DNA of 64,000 nt from Maricurvus nonylphenolicus (GCF_042854845.1 NZ_AP031498.1:3410001-3474000); one strand, 5' to 3'. Positions 50,852-61,574 are shown, counted from the first letter of the stretch. Numbers and translations are program-made. Notes: a model not told the origin generated them from the letters alone.

Positions 50852-52720
50852 ATGGACTTAACGTTAACCGTTATCGAAAGCCCTACTGACACCAACATGC
50901 TCAACCATACCAAGGCCTTTCGTACTGAGGGCGGTTCCTTTGGTCGCGCAGATAACAATAACTGGGTACTCCCTGATAACGAACGCGTTGTCTCTTCTCG
51001 CCACGCAGAAATTACATTTAAAAATGGTAGTTACCACTTGGTGGACACCAGCACCAATGGCACCTTTATTAACAATGAAGAAGACGCCATTGGTCAGGGC
51101 AATCATCGTCCACTCAGTAACGGCGATGTAATTTCAGCTGGCAACTATAAACTTAGTGTCACCATTAAAAATCCACAGACACCAGATGCACAAAGCCTAC
51201 CTAAGGGATTGGAGGCAGCAGACTTCCTGGACAGCTCAGACAAAACGACATTTAATCCTGCTCTACAGGCGAAGCATGAAGCCAGAGCTGAAGCTGAAGG
51301 CCTTGATGAATGGTTAGAGCCAGGTTCTACAGCACCAGCTAATCAACCGGTCGAGAGTGCTCAAACCTGGGGAACGGTTGATGCCACAAGTGCAAGTGGT
51401 TTACACAACACCACGCAGGCCAATCAATTAGCCAGTCACGCTTCCCCCCTACAAGCAGTTGCTGCGGATCCTTTGGCAAGCTTTGAACAACCAGCATCAC
51501 CTTCATTTAATAATGATCTAGGCTCCCATGTACATGTCGACCCTCTAGCCGCTATGGATCTGGCTGAGCATAAACAGCCTGCTCCCCAAGCCGCCTGGGA
51601 AGATGACGACGACTGGTGGAAAACCGGTAGCGAGGCAGATCATGCTCCCGCAACATCACATATTGTTCAAGAAGTAAAATCCCAAGAAACGGTAACACAA
51701 GAGCCTATTGCTCAACCTCAGGCTTACCAGCCGCCGCCTATTCAGCCAACGGCTCCTGTAACAACACAACATAATCATCTACCACCACAACCGCTTGCAG
51801 CCCAGAGTGTAGCTTCAGGAATAGCGCCAGCAAATATTGATGACACTCTGGGCCTTGGAGCAGCCTCCTCTACCAACGGTGTCCCTGCTGCCCAGCCTAA
51901 TGACTACCAACAGCAAGCGCTTCAGCCTCCCGTCAGCCAGCCGGTTATGCCACAAGCGCAAATGACGCAGCCTGCTGTAGCACAATCCTCTACAGCACAA
52001 CCTTGTACTGCTCAGCCGCAACAGGTATCCCAACCGCCTCAACAACCGCAAATCCACGGCCAACCCCAATCACACATACCGCCGAATACTTCTGGTGATG
52101 GGGCGACAACAGATACTGCAGCACTAGCCACAGCACTTGGCTTATCGCAACTACAAGCCCAACAGCTGGCACAGTTAGTTCCAGAGTCGGCAGCTATTAT
52201 TTCTGAAACCGTTAATCGCTTAATCGATCTGTTACGCGCTCGCTCCAGCATTAAAAATGAATTGCGTGTACAGCGCACCATGATTCAAGCCGCCGATAAC
52301 AACCCGCTCAAATTCTCAGCTACTGCACCCGATGCGCTTAAAGCCATGTTCAGTGCTGACAACCAGGCATTTATGCGACCACAGGATGCGATCCGTGACA
52401 GCTTTGATGATTTGTCCGACCATCAAGTGGCCGTTTTGGCCGGTATGCGCGCAGCTTACGATGCCATGTTGCAGCACTTCTCTCCTACAAGGCTGGAGAA
52501 ACGCTTCAACACTTCCGGCACTTTACTGAGCAATAAGAAAACCAAAAACTGGGAAGCCTTTGAAGAATACTTCTCGATGCTGACCCGTGACGGTGAAACC
52601 ACCTATAACACCTTATTTGGAGAAGAGTTTGCAGCTGTTTACGAACGCCAGCTAGCTGAATTAAAAACCGCACGCTCTTTGACAAGCCCAGGTACTCCAG
52701 TTTCACCGGGGTTGGTTTAA
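50852..52720 (+). CDS. tagH: T6SS-associated FHA-domain protein
   Basis: A 622-residue protein. The N-terminal FHA domain (about 20-105) has the core GSFGRADNNNWVL, SSRHAEI and DTSTNGTFI, which bind phospho-threonine. A long Pro/Gln/Ala-rich linker (about 190-425) leads to a C-terminal TagH domain (about 425-615; RLIDLLRARSSIKNELRVQR). FHA proteins of this type couple Thr phosphorylation to T6SS assembly. It is the first gene of the rightward cluster, divergent from the kinase. Confidence 0.92.
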   Translation: MDLTLTVIESPTDTNMLNHTKAFRTEGGSFGRADNNNWVLPDNERVVSSRHAEITFKNGSYHLVDTSTNGTFINNEEDAIGQGNHRPLSNGDVISAGNYKLSVTIKNPQTPDAQSLPKGLEAADFLDSSDKTTFNPALQAKHEARAEAEGLDEWLEPGSTAPANQPVESAQTWGTVDATSASGLHNTTQANQLASHASPLQAVAADPLASFEQPASPSFNNDLGSHVHVDPLAAMDLAEHKQPAPQAAWEDDDDWWKTGSEADHAPATSHIVQEVKSQETVTQEPIAQPQAYQPPPIQPTAPVTTQHNHLPPQPLAAQSVASGIAPANIDDTLGLGAASSTNGVPAAQPNDYQQQALQPPVSQPVMPQAQMTQPAVAQSSTAQPCTAQPQQVSQPPQQPQIHGQPQSHIPPNTSGDGATTDTAALATALGLSQLQAQQLAQLVPESAAIISETVNRLIDLLRARSSIKNELRVQRTMIQAADNNPLKFSATAPDALKAMFSADNQAFMRPQDAIRDSFDDLSDHQVAVLAGMRAAYDAMLQHFSPTRLEKRFNTSGTLLSNKKTKNWEAFEEYFSMLTRDGETTYNTLFGEEFAAVYERQLAELKTARSLTSPGTPVSPGLV

Positions 52721-52774
52721 CAACTTAGATACACTTTAACCTTCTATTGACGACTTGCTACAGGACGTAATCCA

Positions 52775-53362
52775 ATGAAAATGCATGGACTGTTTAAAAT
52801 CGGCTTACTGGTACTTATCACTAGTTTAGTTGTTGGCTGTCAGGCCACTCGTCGTACCCTAAACTTTGATACCACAGCCCAACTCAAACTAACCGCTTTT
52901 GAAGATGTAAACCCTGATAGGGATAATCGCTCCTCCCCTATCGTTATTCGTGTATTCAAATTAGCTGACGCCAGGCAATTCAAGCGCGAAGACTTCCTTA
53001 ACCTCTATGAAAACGCCGATGAGCGTTTAGGCAACGACCTGTTGGATACCGTCATCCTGAAAGAGCTTGCACCCGGCGAAGAACGTATTGAGCTGCTTGA
53101 GCTAACCCCCGAGGTGCGCTACCTGGGCTTAATGGCCGAATATGTTCGTTATCAGGATGCCAACGCTATTCTGGTATTGCCCATTGAAGATCACAACAAG
53201 AACAAGTTTGAAGTCGATGTCCGCCACCTGACCCTGTCCGACAAAAATGCGCCTTCTCCCCGCCATGCGTCTTATGGTTACAACGATGCTCGACGAGATG
53301 CCAACCAGTTACGTCGCGATCGTGACATGATTGAAAGTGAGATTGATCGCTACAAAAAATAA
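52775..53362 (+). CDS. tssJ: T6SS outer-membrane lipoprotein
   Basis: A 195-residue lipoprotein: signal with lipobox L-V-V-G-C (Cys near residue 22), then the TssJ beta-sandwich (LKLTAFEDVNPDRDNRSSP, VIRVFKLADARQFKREDFL). A TssJ anchors TssM to the outer membrane. CAGGACG precedes ATG 52775. The C-terminus is basic and polar (ARRDANQLRRDRDMIESEID). Confidence 0.92.
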   Translation: MKMHGLFKIGLLVLITSLVVGCQATRRTLNFDTTAQLKLTAFEDVNPDRDNRSSPIVIRVFKLADARQFKREDFLNLYENADERLGNDLLDTVILKELAPGEERIELLELTPEVRYLGLMAEYVRYQDANAILVLPIEDHNKNKFEVDVRHLTLSDKNAPSPRHASYGYNDARRDANQLRRDRDMIESEIDRYKK

Positions 53363-53450
53363 ACAGTGCAAGCGTCTACAACCATACTAAAGGCAAGGCG
53401 CACAGGAATAACGCACCGATTTAACCGCTTATAAAGGATTGTACAAGCGT

Positions 53451-54785
53451 ATGTCTGCAAGCAACAAAGTCATATGGTCCGAAGGCATGTTCCTTCGCCC
53501 TCAACACTTCCAACAACAAGATCGTTATATTGAGCGGTATATTGAAGGACGCACTCAAATTGTAGGCCCCTATCTATGGGGGCTAGCGGAACTGGCCATT
53601 GATAACGAACCCCTGTCCCTCGGTAAAATTTCAGTTGCTCATGTCAAAGGGGTATTTCCCGACGGCACACCTTTTATCGCTCCGGAAAGTGAAGCTCTGC
53701 CTGATGTGCTGGATGTACCAGATAATACACAAGATGAGCTGGTGTATTTATGTATCCCGTTACGCCGTCCAGGTTCGCAGGACTCCATTCGTGATCAGGA
53801 AGATTTTCCGCAAGCCCGCTATCAGGCCTATAACTTTGATGCCCGAAATAGCGCGTCTCAATCAGCTGAACCTGCCCGTATTCAAATTGGTAAACTGCGT
53901 ATTAGCCTGAAACTGGGCAGCGAGGACCTCAGTGGCTATACCAGTATTGCCATTGCTCGTATTATTGAGAAGCAGGCAGATAAACCCGTTAAGCTTGACC
54001 GCCAATTTATCCCGCCGGTCATTAACTGTGCGACTTCAACCGAAATTAAAGCCTATTTCGAAGAAATTAAAGGCCTGCTCAAGCAACGAGGTGAAGCACT
54101 TGGCCACCGCCTAACAGACAGTGGTCGCGCTGGCTCAGCCGAAATAGCAGACTACATGCTGCTACAGGTTATCAACCGTGTTGAGCCATTAATTCACCAT
54201 ATGGCAAACCTGTCTCAAGTGCATCCTTTGCATCTGTATACCGAACTGCTGCAACTGGCAGGTGAGCTGGCTACCTTTACCCACAAAACCAAGCGCCCCC
54301 CAGAAGTACCGCCTTATCTGCACGACAATTTACAGCAAACCTTCTCCGGACTGTACGGTGCACTACGTGATTCGCTCAGCATGGTACTGGAACAATCTGC
54401 AATCTCCCTGGAACTGGTGGAGCGCAAGTACGGTATTCATGTCGCGCCTATTACCGATCACTCCCTGATGAGTTCTGCCACCTTTGTAATGGCCGCAAAA
54501 GCCGACATCCAAACCGAACTGCTGCGTAGCCGCTTCCCTACCCAAGCCAAAATAGCGCCGGTGGAGAATATTCGCGAACTGATTTCGACCCAATTGCCGG
54601 GTATCAAGCTGCGTCCACTTCCTGTAGCTCCGCGCCAGATCCCGTATCACGCAGGATTTACCTACTTCGAGCTGGAACAAACCGGTGAGCTGTGGAATGC
54701 GCTAACTAAATCTGGTGGCTTTGCAGTGCATATGGGCGCGGAATTCCCCGGTTTGACCATGGAACTTTGGGCAATTAGAAATTAG
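53451..54785 (+). CDS. tssK: T6SS baseplate protein
   Basis: A 444-residue TssK, which links the baseplate to the TssLM membrane complex. The family N-terminus SNKVIWSEGMFLRPQHFQQQ is present and fixes the ATG at 53451; an upstream TTG at 53439 is unlikely. The C-terminus (LRPLPVAPRQIPYHAGFTYF, then LTMELWAIRN) is also characteristic. Confidence 0.95.
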   Translation: MSASNKVIWSEGMFLRPQHFQQQDRYIERYIEGRTQIVGPYLWGLAELAIDNEPLSLGKISVAHVKGVFPDGTPFIAPESEALPDVLDVPDNTQDELVYLCIPLRRPGSQDSIRDQEDFPQARYQAYNFDARNSASQSAEPARIQIGKLRISLKLGSEDLSGYTSIAIARIIEKQADKPVKLDRQFIPPVINCATSTEIKAYFEEIKGLLKQRGEALGHRLTDSGRAGSAEIADYMLLQVINRVEPLIHHMANLSQVHPLHLYTELLQLAGELATFTHKTKRPPEVPPYLHDNLQQTFSGLYGALRDSLSMVLEQSAISLELVERKYGIHVAPITDHSLMSSATFVMAAKADIQTELLRSRFPTQAKIAPVENIRELISTQLPGIKLRPLPVAPRQIPYHAGFTYFELEQTGELWNALTKSGGFAVHMGAEFPGLTMELWAIRN

Positions 54786-54806
54786 GGCCAATAAGGAGTT
54801 ATATAC

Positions 54807-55685
54807 ATGAGTAATTCTTCTTTTACTCCACCACCGGCACCTAATGCCGGAGATCGCACGGTGATGGTTCCCACTCCGGGAGCCATGGGGTCCACCCAAG
54901 CGCCAGTAGCACCCACACCGGCTATGCAGGCCCAGTTTGCTGTACCTGAACAAATTCAATTGCAGCAAGGTCTTAATCCATTAGTAAATTCCGCTACCAC
55001 GCTTCTGACGGTAGCCATTAAATTACGTACAACGCTAAATCACACCAACGTTGGCGATTTGCATAAGCGCTTGATCGAAGAAATAAAAACCTTCGAGCTC
55101 AAGGCGCAAAAAGCCAATGCCAAACCCGAGACCATTATCAGTGCTCGCTACCTGTTATGCACGGTCGTCGATGAGATCGTACTTAATACCCCTTGGGGAG
55201 CAGCCAGCGGCTGGAGCCAACACTCCCTGCTGAGTTTATTTCATCAGGAAACCTTTGGCGGCGAAAAGTGTTTTGTTATTTTGCAACGTATGCAGGAAAA
55301 CCCCGGTAATCATCTGGATATCCTCGAACTTTATTACCTTTGCTTAAGCCTGGGTTTTGAGGGTAAATACCGACTTGCTCAGCGAGGCCATGAACAACTG
55401 GAACAAATTCGTGACGGTCTATATCAAACCATTGAAAACCACCGCGGCCATATCGAACAGGATTTGTCTCCCCACTGGCAAGGATGCGGCAATCGTAAAA
55501 ACAGCATGATGGACTATATCCCTATTTGGGTTGTCGCCAGCTGTGTGCTAGCGGTTTTGGTATTGGGATACTCGGGCTTCCGTTACTGGCTATACGATGC
55601 AACCCAGCCTATGGCCCAGGAATTACGCGAAAACATTAGTAGTGAATTGCCGGCAGAGTCCGGCACCATCACACGGAGAATTTAA
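54807..55685 (+). CDS. tssL: T6SS inner-membrane protein TssL (DotU family)
   Basis: A 292-residue DotU-type protein of the membrane complex: cytoplasmic domain (about 50-230, with ISARYLLCTVVDEIVLNTPW) and a C-terminal membrane helix (about 236-260). There is no OmpA peptidoglycan domain. The N-terminus is disordered and carries DRTVMVPTPG with T18, comparable with the phospho-Thr site of Agrobacterium TssL that recruits Fha. GGAG precedes the start; the stop overlaps tssM by one base. Confidence 0.95.
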   Translation: MSNSSFTPPPAPNAGDRTVMVPTPGAMGSTQAPVAPTPAMQAQFAVPEQIQLQQGLNPLVNSATTLLTVAIKLRTTLNHTNVGDLHKRLIEEIKTFELKAQKANAKPETIISARYLLCTVVDEIVLNTPWGAASGWSQHSLLSLFHQETFGGEKCFVILQRMQENPGNHLDILELYYLCLSLGFEGKYRLAQRGHEQLEQIRDGLYQTIENHRGHIEQDLSPHWQGCGNRKNSMMDYIPIWVVASCVLAVLVLGYSGFRYWLYDATQPMAQELRENISSELPAESGTITRRI

Positions 55686-58600
55686 TGAAACGTCTGCTGG
55701 CTTTTTTCACCCACAAGTGGGTAATCGGCATTATCGGTTTAACCGCTTTATCCCTGTTGATTTGGTTTGGAGCTAACTACATTAAATTTGGTGCCGACAA
55801 TACCACCCTATCAACAACTACTCGCAGTATTATCATCGGTATCCTGTGGGCGATATGGTTAACCTGGAACATCAGTCAGTGGCTGGTTGAACGCCGCAAC
55901 AACCGCCAACTACTCGCTGATATGGAGCAGGAAGACACCCAGGTATCTCCCGACGAAGAACGTAGCCAAGAAGAGCTGCAGGCAATCTCCGAGCGCTTTC
56001 GTGAAGCGCTATCAGTACTCAAAAAATCACGCTTTAAATCCCGCGGTGGTAGTAAATCACTCTATCAATTACCCTGGTATATCATCATAGGCCCACCAGG
56101 AGCAGGGAAAACAACAGCCCTGGTGAATTCCGGGCTTGAATTCCCTCTCGCTCAAAGCCACGGTAAAGAGGCACTCGGCGGCATTGGCGGCACCCGTAAC
56201 TGCGACTGGTGGTTTACCAACGACGCAGTACTGATTGACACCGCTGGCCGCTACACCACGCAAGACAGCCACAGAGTCATCGATAACAATGCCTGGAATA
56301 AATTTCTCGATATGCTGAAAAAGTATCGCCGCCGTCGCCCAATTAACGGGGCGATTGTGGCGATCAGCCTGCAGGACCTTATGGTTCAAACCGCCGAACA
56401 GCGGGTACATCTGGCAAAAACCCTGCGCCAGCGTATTAACGAGCTGCAACAACAGCTGGGCATTCGCTTCCCGATTTACCTGACCTTTACCAAGTGTGAT
56501 TTGGTCGCCGGCTTTAGTGAGTTCTTTGCCAACCTGTCGCAAGCCGAGCGCGAACAAGTCTGGGGCATGAGCTTTAACCCTGAAGCCGATGCAACGCAGG
56601 GTGTGAATCTTGATGAATTTGGTCGCGAGCTTAACAACCTGATCGAGCGCCTTAACCAGCGTTTATTATGGCGTATCCATCAAGAACGCAATATCGATAA
56701 ACGCTCTACCTTACAGGGCTTCCCCGCACGAATAGAATCACTTAGCGAAGCCCTCAATGATTTTGTCAAACAAACCTTCGCCCCCAATCGCTACGATGTC
56801 GTACCGATGGTGCGCGGAGTGTATTTCACTAGCGCAACCCAGGAAGGCAGCCCTATTGACCGCATGATGGCTTCTGTAAGCGCAAACTTCGGTTTTGAAC
56901 GGGATATGGGCCGCCAGCAGATCAATAGTGGTAAAAGCTTCTTCCTCAACCGCTTGCTGAAAGATGTTGTTTTCCCTGAATCCGAGCTGGTTGGCGTCAA
57001 CCGTAAAATTGAAAGCGGTATGCTATGGTTGCGACGCTTAAGTTTCGCCTCACTGGCTGCCGTGTTTGTAGGTACCTTGGTGCTCTGGACCGGTAGCGTT
57101 ACCCGCAACCAGCTCTTTATGAATGATGTAGGCCAGAATCTGGCCGAGTACAAAGCCGCCAAGGGCAATCTGCGTAGCAATAATGCTGATACCATCAAAA
57201 CGCTGACCGTACTCGACCCCCTTTACGAGAGCACCGTGGTCTATGATCAGGAAAGCCACCCCTGGCTGACAGGTATGGGGCTTTACGATGACAGTGTCGA
57301 TACTGCTGCAGAAGCACTTTATCAGGATCAATTGAATCAAATCTTCTTGCCCAGTTTTGCTCGCAGTATTGAACAGCGCCTTTCACGCATGAGCGCCAAG
57401 GATGATGATCTGCTCAATACTCTGAAAGTCTACCTGATGCTGTTTACACCAGAGAAACGAGATACATCTGCAATCGTCTCCTACGCCGAGCAACAATGGC
57501 AGCAACAACTACCGGGACAGGCCAGCAAGCAAGAAGCGCTAAGTAACCATTTGCAACAACTGCTGCAGAACCCGCTACCGGAATCAGCTCAATTCAATGA
57601 GCGGGTTGTACAACGCGCACGCCAACAACTACGCCGTATCCCCGTGCCTCAGCGCCTGTATGCACAAATGAAATCCCAGGGCACGAGCAACCAATGGGTC
57701 GATCTCTATGGTGAAATCGGTGGAGACTCCGAATCCATCTTTGGCATAGCCGATAACGATCCCGTTTTTTCAATGTCACAACTCTACACAAAAGCTGGTT
57801 ACCAGCAAGCAGACTTCAGTAGTGATTCAGACATGATGCAACAACTGGCTGAGGACCAATGGATCTATGGCAGCCAGAATGAAAACGAAGATTTTAGCGA
57901 AGCCGATCGAGAAAAGATTAGTCGTGAAATTAAACAACTCTATCTCAACGAGTACTCGACTAAATGGAAGAATTTCCTTACTGGTTTCAGAATCGCCCGT
58001 TTTAAATCTACTTCAGAAGCACTGGAGAATCTGAGCAGCCTATCCGACCCCGTCTACTCTCCCCTATTGGCAGTGTCTGAAATTGTGGCGGCCAATACCG
58101 AACTAACACCAAGATTGGATTATCAAGTGGATAGCAATGGTGTACGCCTGCCGGTCAGCAGCACTACCCGGCGCATAGGTTCAGCTATTAGTGATGTGGC
58201 TTCCAGCGGGCTGGCTAACGCCTACAAACCCACCGTAGTGGATATGCGGTTTGAAGAATTACAGCGCACGGTAAAGAGTGAGCAAAACCGTCCAGCCAAA
58301 ATTCAGGACTACCTCAGCAGTATTCAAGCCGTACATGAGTTCCTGGCAGAAATTGATAGCGCCCCCGACGCCAACGAGGCAGCCTTTAAAGCGGCCAAGG
58401 CACGCTTTGCCGGTGCCTCTGGCGATGCCATCAAACGCCTGCGGGTTAAAGCCAACAATGCCCCTGCCCCTATGGATGATTGGCTTAATGATATTGCTGA
58501 TAGCACCTGGGCGTTGGTACTGACAAAAACCAAGCTGCATATCGACGCCGTATGGAAGGAGCAGGTTTATAGCACCTACCAAAACAGCTTGTCGAATCGC

Positions 58601-59221
58601 TACCCCATGGTGGCCAACCGCCAAACGGAAACCCCGGTGCTGGAGTTTAATAACTATTTCCAGCCTGATGGCATTGAGCAAAAGTTTGTTAACAGCTATA
58701 TCAAACCATTTGTCGATACCCGCCGCTGGAAAGTACGTCAGCTGGAGGGCCGCAGTCTGGCCATCAATAGCAGTACCCTTAAACAGTTACGCCGGGCAGA
58801 GAACATCCGTCGTGCCTTTTTCAGTGCAGGTGAGAATGCAGCCATTAAGTTCCGTATTGAACCGACAAAGCTGGACTCCAGTGTACGCCTATTTGCTTTA
58901 GAGCTGGGGGAATCACGGGTACCCTATTCCCACGGCCCTCGTACCACCAAGCACTTGGACTGGGTTGGCGGTGAAGATATTCGCGTGAGAATTATTTTCG
59001 AAGATCTTAATGAAACGGTACATCGCAAGCACTTTGAAGGTGACTGGGCCTGGTTCCGCTTGCTTGACGCTTCCGATATGCGATCAAAGCGCAACAACGA
59101 GTATGAAATCACCTTTAGCGAGAGTGGCCGCAATGCCAAATTCCGGTTGATTGCCAATAGCAACATCAACCCTTTTGACAATTCACTACTGCGCAATTAT
59201 CGATGCCCTCAAACCTTATAA
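55685..59221 (+). CDS. tssM: T6SS inner-membrane protein TssM (IcmF family)
   Basis: An 1178-residue IcmF protein of the membrane complex. Membrane helices lie near residues 11-29, 48-66 and 443-463. The cytoplasmic NTPase domain between has a Walker A GPPGAGKT (136-143) and IDTAGRYTT. The periplasmic part (about 465-1178) includes the conserved C-terminal region that contacts TssJ (FFSAGENAAIKFRIEP, GDWAWFRLLD). The Walker A is intact, unlike some TssM proteins. Confidence 0.96.
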   Translation: MKRLLAFFTHKWVIGIIGLTALSLLIWFGANYIKFGADNTTLSTTTRSIIIGILWAIWLTWNISQWLVERRNNRQLLADMEQEDTQVSPDEERSQEELQAISERFREALSVLKKSRFKSRGGSKSLYQLPWYIIIGPPGAGKTTALVNSGLEFPLAQSHGKEALGGIGGTRNCDWWFTNDAVLIDTAGRYTTQDSHRVIDNNAWNKFLDMLKKYRRRRPINGAIVAISLQDLMVQTAEQRVHLAKTLRQRINELQQQLGIRFPIYLTFTKCDLVAGFSEFFANLSQAEREQVWGMSFNPEADATQGVNLDEFGRELNNLIERLNQRLLWRIHQERNIDKRSTLQGFPARIESLSEALNDFVKQTFAPNRYDVVPMVRGVYFTSATQEGSPIDRMMASVSANFGFERDMGRQQINSGKSFFLNRLLKDVVFPESELVGVNRKIESGMLWLRRLSFASLAAVFVGTLVLWTGSVTRNQLFMNDVGQNLAEYKAAKGNLRSNNADTIKTLTVLDPLYESTVVYDQESHPWLTGMGLYDDSVDTAAEALYQDQLNQIFLPSFARSIEQRLSRMSAKDDDLLNTLKVYLMLFTPEKRDTSAIVSYAEQQWQQQLPGQASKQEALSNHLQQLLQNPLPESAQFNERVVQRARQQLRRIPVPQRLYAQMKSQGTSNQWVDLYGEIGGDSESIFGIADNDPVFSMSQLYTKAGYQQADFSSDSDMMQQLAEDQWIYGSQNENEDFSEADREKISREIKQLYLNEYSTKWKNFLTGFRIARFKSTSEALENLSSLSDPVYSPLLAVSEIVAANTELTPRLDYQVDSNGVRLPVSSTTRRIGSAISDVASSGLANAYKPTVVDMRFEELQRTVKSEQNRPAKIQDYLSSIQAVHEFLAEIDSAPDANEAAFKAAKARFAGASGDAIKRLRVKANNAPAPMDDWLNDIADSTWALVLTKTKLHIDAVWKEQVYSTYQNSLSNRYPMVANRQTETPVLEFNNYFQPDGIEQKFVNSYIKPFVDTRRWKVRQLEGRSLAINSSTLKQLRRAENIRRAFFSAGENAAIKFRIEPTKLDSSVRLFALELGESRVPYSHGPRTTKHLDWVGGEDIRVRIIFEDLNETVHRKHFEGDWAWFRLLDASDMRSKRNNEYEITFSESGRNAKFRLIANSNINPFDNSLLRNYRCPQTL

Positions 59222-59273
59222 CGTAATCCTTACAACCTAAACCAATAAATCAGCAGCAATCTGGAGTTTGCAC

Positions 59274-59957
59274 TTGGCTATACAACCTGGCTTTTTTGGT
59301 AAGATCCCCGCCCACGGGGATTTTATCGACCGCAACTTGCCCCGCAGTTTTATACAAACCTGGGATGACTGGCTACAACGCAGCGTCGCCTGTAGCCAGG
59401 AACAATTGGGGAGCCAGTGGCTGGACATTTACTTAACCAGCCCTATATGGCGCTTTGTTACCTCTACTGGCGCCGTAGACAACCAATGCTGGGCAGGAAT
59501 ACTCGTACCAAGTGTCGACAGTGTCGGGCGTTACTTCCCCCTAACGATTGCCCATCCAATTAACAGTGAGAACTGCTTGTTTGATTTCCTGTTAAAACAT
59601 TGTCAATGGTTTTCACAACTGGAAGAGATTGGCATTGCCAGCCTGCAAAACTATTTAGATGCAGAGGCATTGACGCAAGCGCTACAACTTCCTGATGAGC
59701 TTATTATCAACACACCACCAAGCAATTCAGGCGCTAATCTTAGTAACGGCTTATTATCTCATGTATCTACGCCAGATCTGGGAGAAGCGTATGCGAACAT
59801 ATTGCATCAAATAGTTACACCACAAACTGAAAGCTATAGCTTGTGGTGGTCACAAGGATCACAACGTATGCAACCGAGTTTATTGCATGTTAAAGGTCTA
59901 CCAGAGGCACAACAGTTTTCTGCCTTTTTAGATGGCAACTGGCAGCAATGGCGATAA
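59274..59957 (+). CDS. tagF: T6SS-associated protein TagF
   Basis: A 227-residue TagF/ImpM protein: QPGFFGKIPAHGDFIDRNLP at the N-terminus and YSLWWSQGSQ later. TagF acts as a post-translational repressor of the T6SS, countering PpkA/Fha. The start is probably TTG at 59274, with GGAG seven bases upstream; TTG 59268 lies too close to that site. Weak initiation fits a low-abundance regulator. It follows tssM by about 52 bp. Confidence 0.88.
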   Translation: MAIQPGFFGKIPAHGDFIDRNLPRSFIQTWDDWLQRSVACSQEQLGSQWLDIYLTSPIWRFVTSTGAVDNQCWAGILVPSVDSVGRYFPLTIAHPINSENCLFDFLLKHCQWFSQLEEIGIASLQNYLDAEALTQALQLPDELIINTPPSNSGANLSNGLLSHVSTPDLGEAYANILHQIVTPQTESYSLWWSQGSQRMQPSLLHVKGLPEAQQFSAFLDGNWQQWR

Positions 59958-60224
59958 AAGCAACAACACAAAAATCAAAACTAAGCCGAAAGCATTAATA
60001 CATTTAACTGACCTTAATACAGTTTTCGTAAGTCTTTTCTCACACTCATTTGAGACAGGCATCACAAAAAAAACTAATGATTCAGAAGTAAATTATCGTT
60101 AAACTTACGCAACCAGAAGCGCAGGGTAAGCGTCAGTTTTTTCAAACTAACCAATACGCGCCTCAATTTATAAAAGGACGACTCGCTGTCAGCAGCGAAC
60201 TACCCAAACAAGGATTGGAACCAC

Positions 60225-61469
60225 ATGTCTTTAAGCCATGTCATTGATCTGGACAAGTTGTTAGCCCCCATCGCTGACGACAAGCCAACCGGCGAAGATA
60301 TTCGCAACGACCGCTCCCCAACTTCCGATTACTACGCCATCAAAGATGCACGCAACAGTGCTCGTGCAGCTGAACGCTCGTCGATGTTTGATGATGAAGT
60401 CGATTTGATCACCCCCTGGCGACAAGTTGTCGATCTTGCGCCATCAATCCTTACCAACAAAAGCAAGGATTTGGAAGTTGCCAGCTGGTACACCGAAGCA
60501 TTGATACGCCTGCACGGTTCCGCTGGTTTACGAGACGGGCTTCGCTTGATTCAGAAAATGGTCGAGCAATATTGGGATGAGTTATACCCGGAACCCGATG
60601 AAGATGGCATGGAAACTAAAGTCGCCCCACTGACCGGTATGAATGGCGATGGTGGTGAAGGTACCCTGCATACCCCAATTCGTAATATGGCCATTACTGG
60701 TGAAGGTGCTTTTGGTGAGTTCAATTTCTGGCAATACCAAAAGGCCCGCGACAACGACAAGATCAGTGACGACGATGAACGTAATAGCCGCAACGAATCC
60801 CTGGGTTTTGCTCTAAAAGATATTCTAGCCACGGTCAGTGAAGACTCGGTTGATACTTATATCGATCTTATCGAAACCCTTGAAGAAAGCCTTGAAGACT
60901 ATAAGACCTTAAACAATGCGCTGCGTGAGCACTGCGGTCAGGATGCTCCACCCAGTTCACAGACTTCTGCTTTGATTGAAGAAGTATTACGTACAGTGCG
61001 TTTTATCAGTAAAGATAAGGTTGAAGCAGCACAGGCATTACAGAAGGCTCAGGAACCTGCTCAAGCCGCAAGCGGTGAAGACTCTGTCGCTACGGAGCTG
61101 GTCAACCAGGCTATAGCAGCCAACCAAGGTGTCAGTGGCCCTATCAGCAATCGCGAAGATGCCCTCAAACGCCTGCAAGAAGTTGCCGACTACTTCCGTC
61201 GTTACGAACCTCACACGCCTATCGCTCCAGGTCTGGAACGTTTAATTAACTGGGGACGTATGACCGTCGCAGAACTGATGATGGAACTGCTACCAGACGA
61301 TCAAGCCAAGGGAATTTATTCACAGCTGACCGGTGTAAAACTTGATGGTAGCGACACGGAAACCTATATCGCACCACCTGTAACACCTGCTGCTTCTTCA
61401 GCAGCTGCACCCGCAGCCCCGAAAGCAGAACCGGTTGTTGAAGAAACTAGCACAGCCACAGGCTGGTAA
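60225..61469 (+). CDS. tssA: T6SS protein TssA (ImpA family)
   Basis: A 414-residue TssA/ImpA protein: N-terminal ImpA domain (IDLDKLLAPIADDKPTGEDI, then LEVASWYTEALIRLHGSAGL, LIQKMVEQYWDELYPEPDEDG), middle region, and a C-terminal Ala/Pro-rich tail. It caps or primes sheath polymerisation. The 267-bp AT-rich gap before it contains no recognised gene and may hold an internal promoter. Confidence 0.94.
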   Translation: MSLSHVIDLDKLLAPIADDKPTGEDIRNDRSPTSDYYAIKDARNSARAAERSSMFDDEVDLITPWRQVVDLAPSILTNKSKDLEVASWYTEALIRLHGSAGLRDGLRLIQKMVEQYWDELYPEPDEDGMETKVAPLTGMNGDGGEGTLHTPIRNMAITGEGAFGEFNFWQYQKARDNDKISDDDERNSRNESLGFALKDILATVSEDSVDTYIDLIETLEESLEDYKTLNNALREHCGQDAPPSSQTSALIEEVLRTVRFISKDKVEAAQALQKAQEPAQAASGEDSVATELVNQAIAANQGVSGPISNREDALKRLQEVADYFRRYEPHTPIAPGLERLINWGRMTVAELMMELLPDDQAKGIYSQLTGVKLDGSDTETYIAPPVTPAASSAAAPAAPKAEPVVEETSTATGW

Positions 61470-61574
61470 TAAAAATTTTTGAACCGACTTGTTCAATTTT
61501 AGCTCCTTTAACATTGCAAGCTTGCTGGTAATGTTAATAGGGGTCATTTGATTTCACATGGAAAGGAGAACCTC

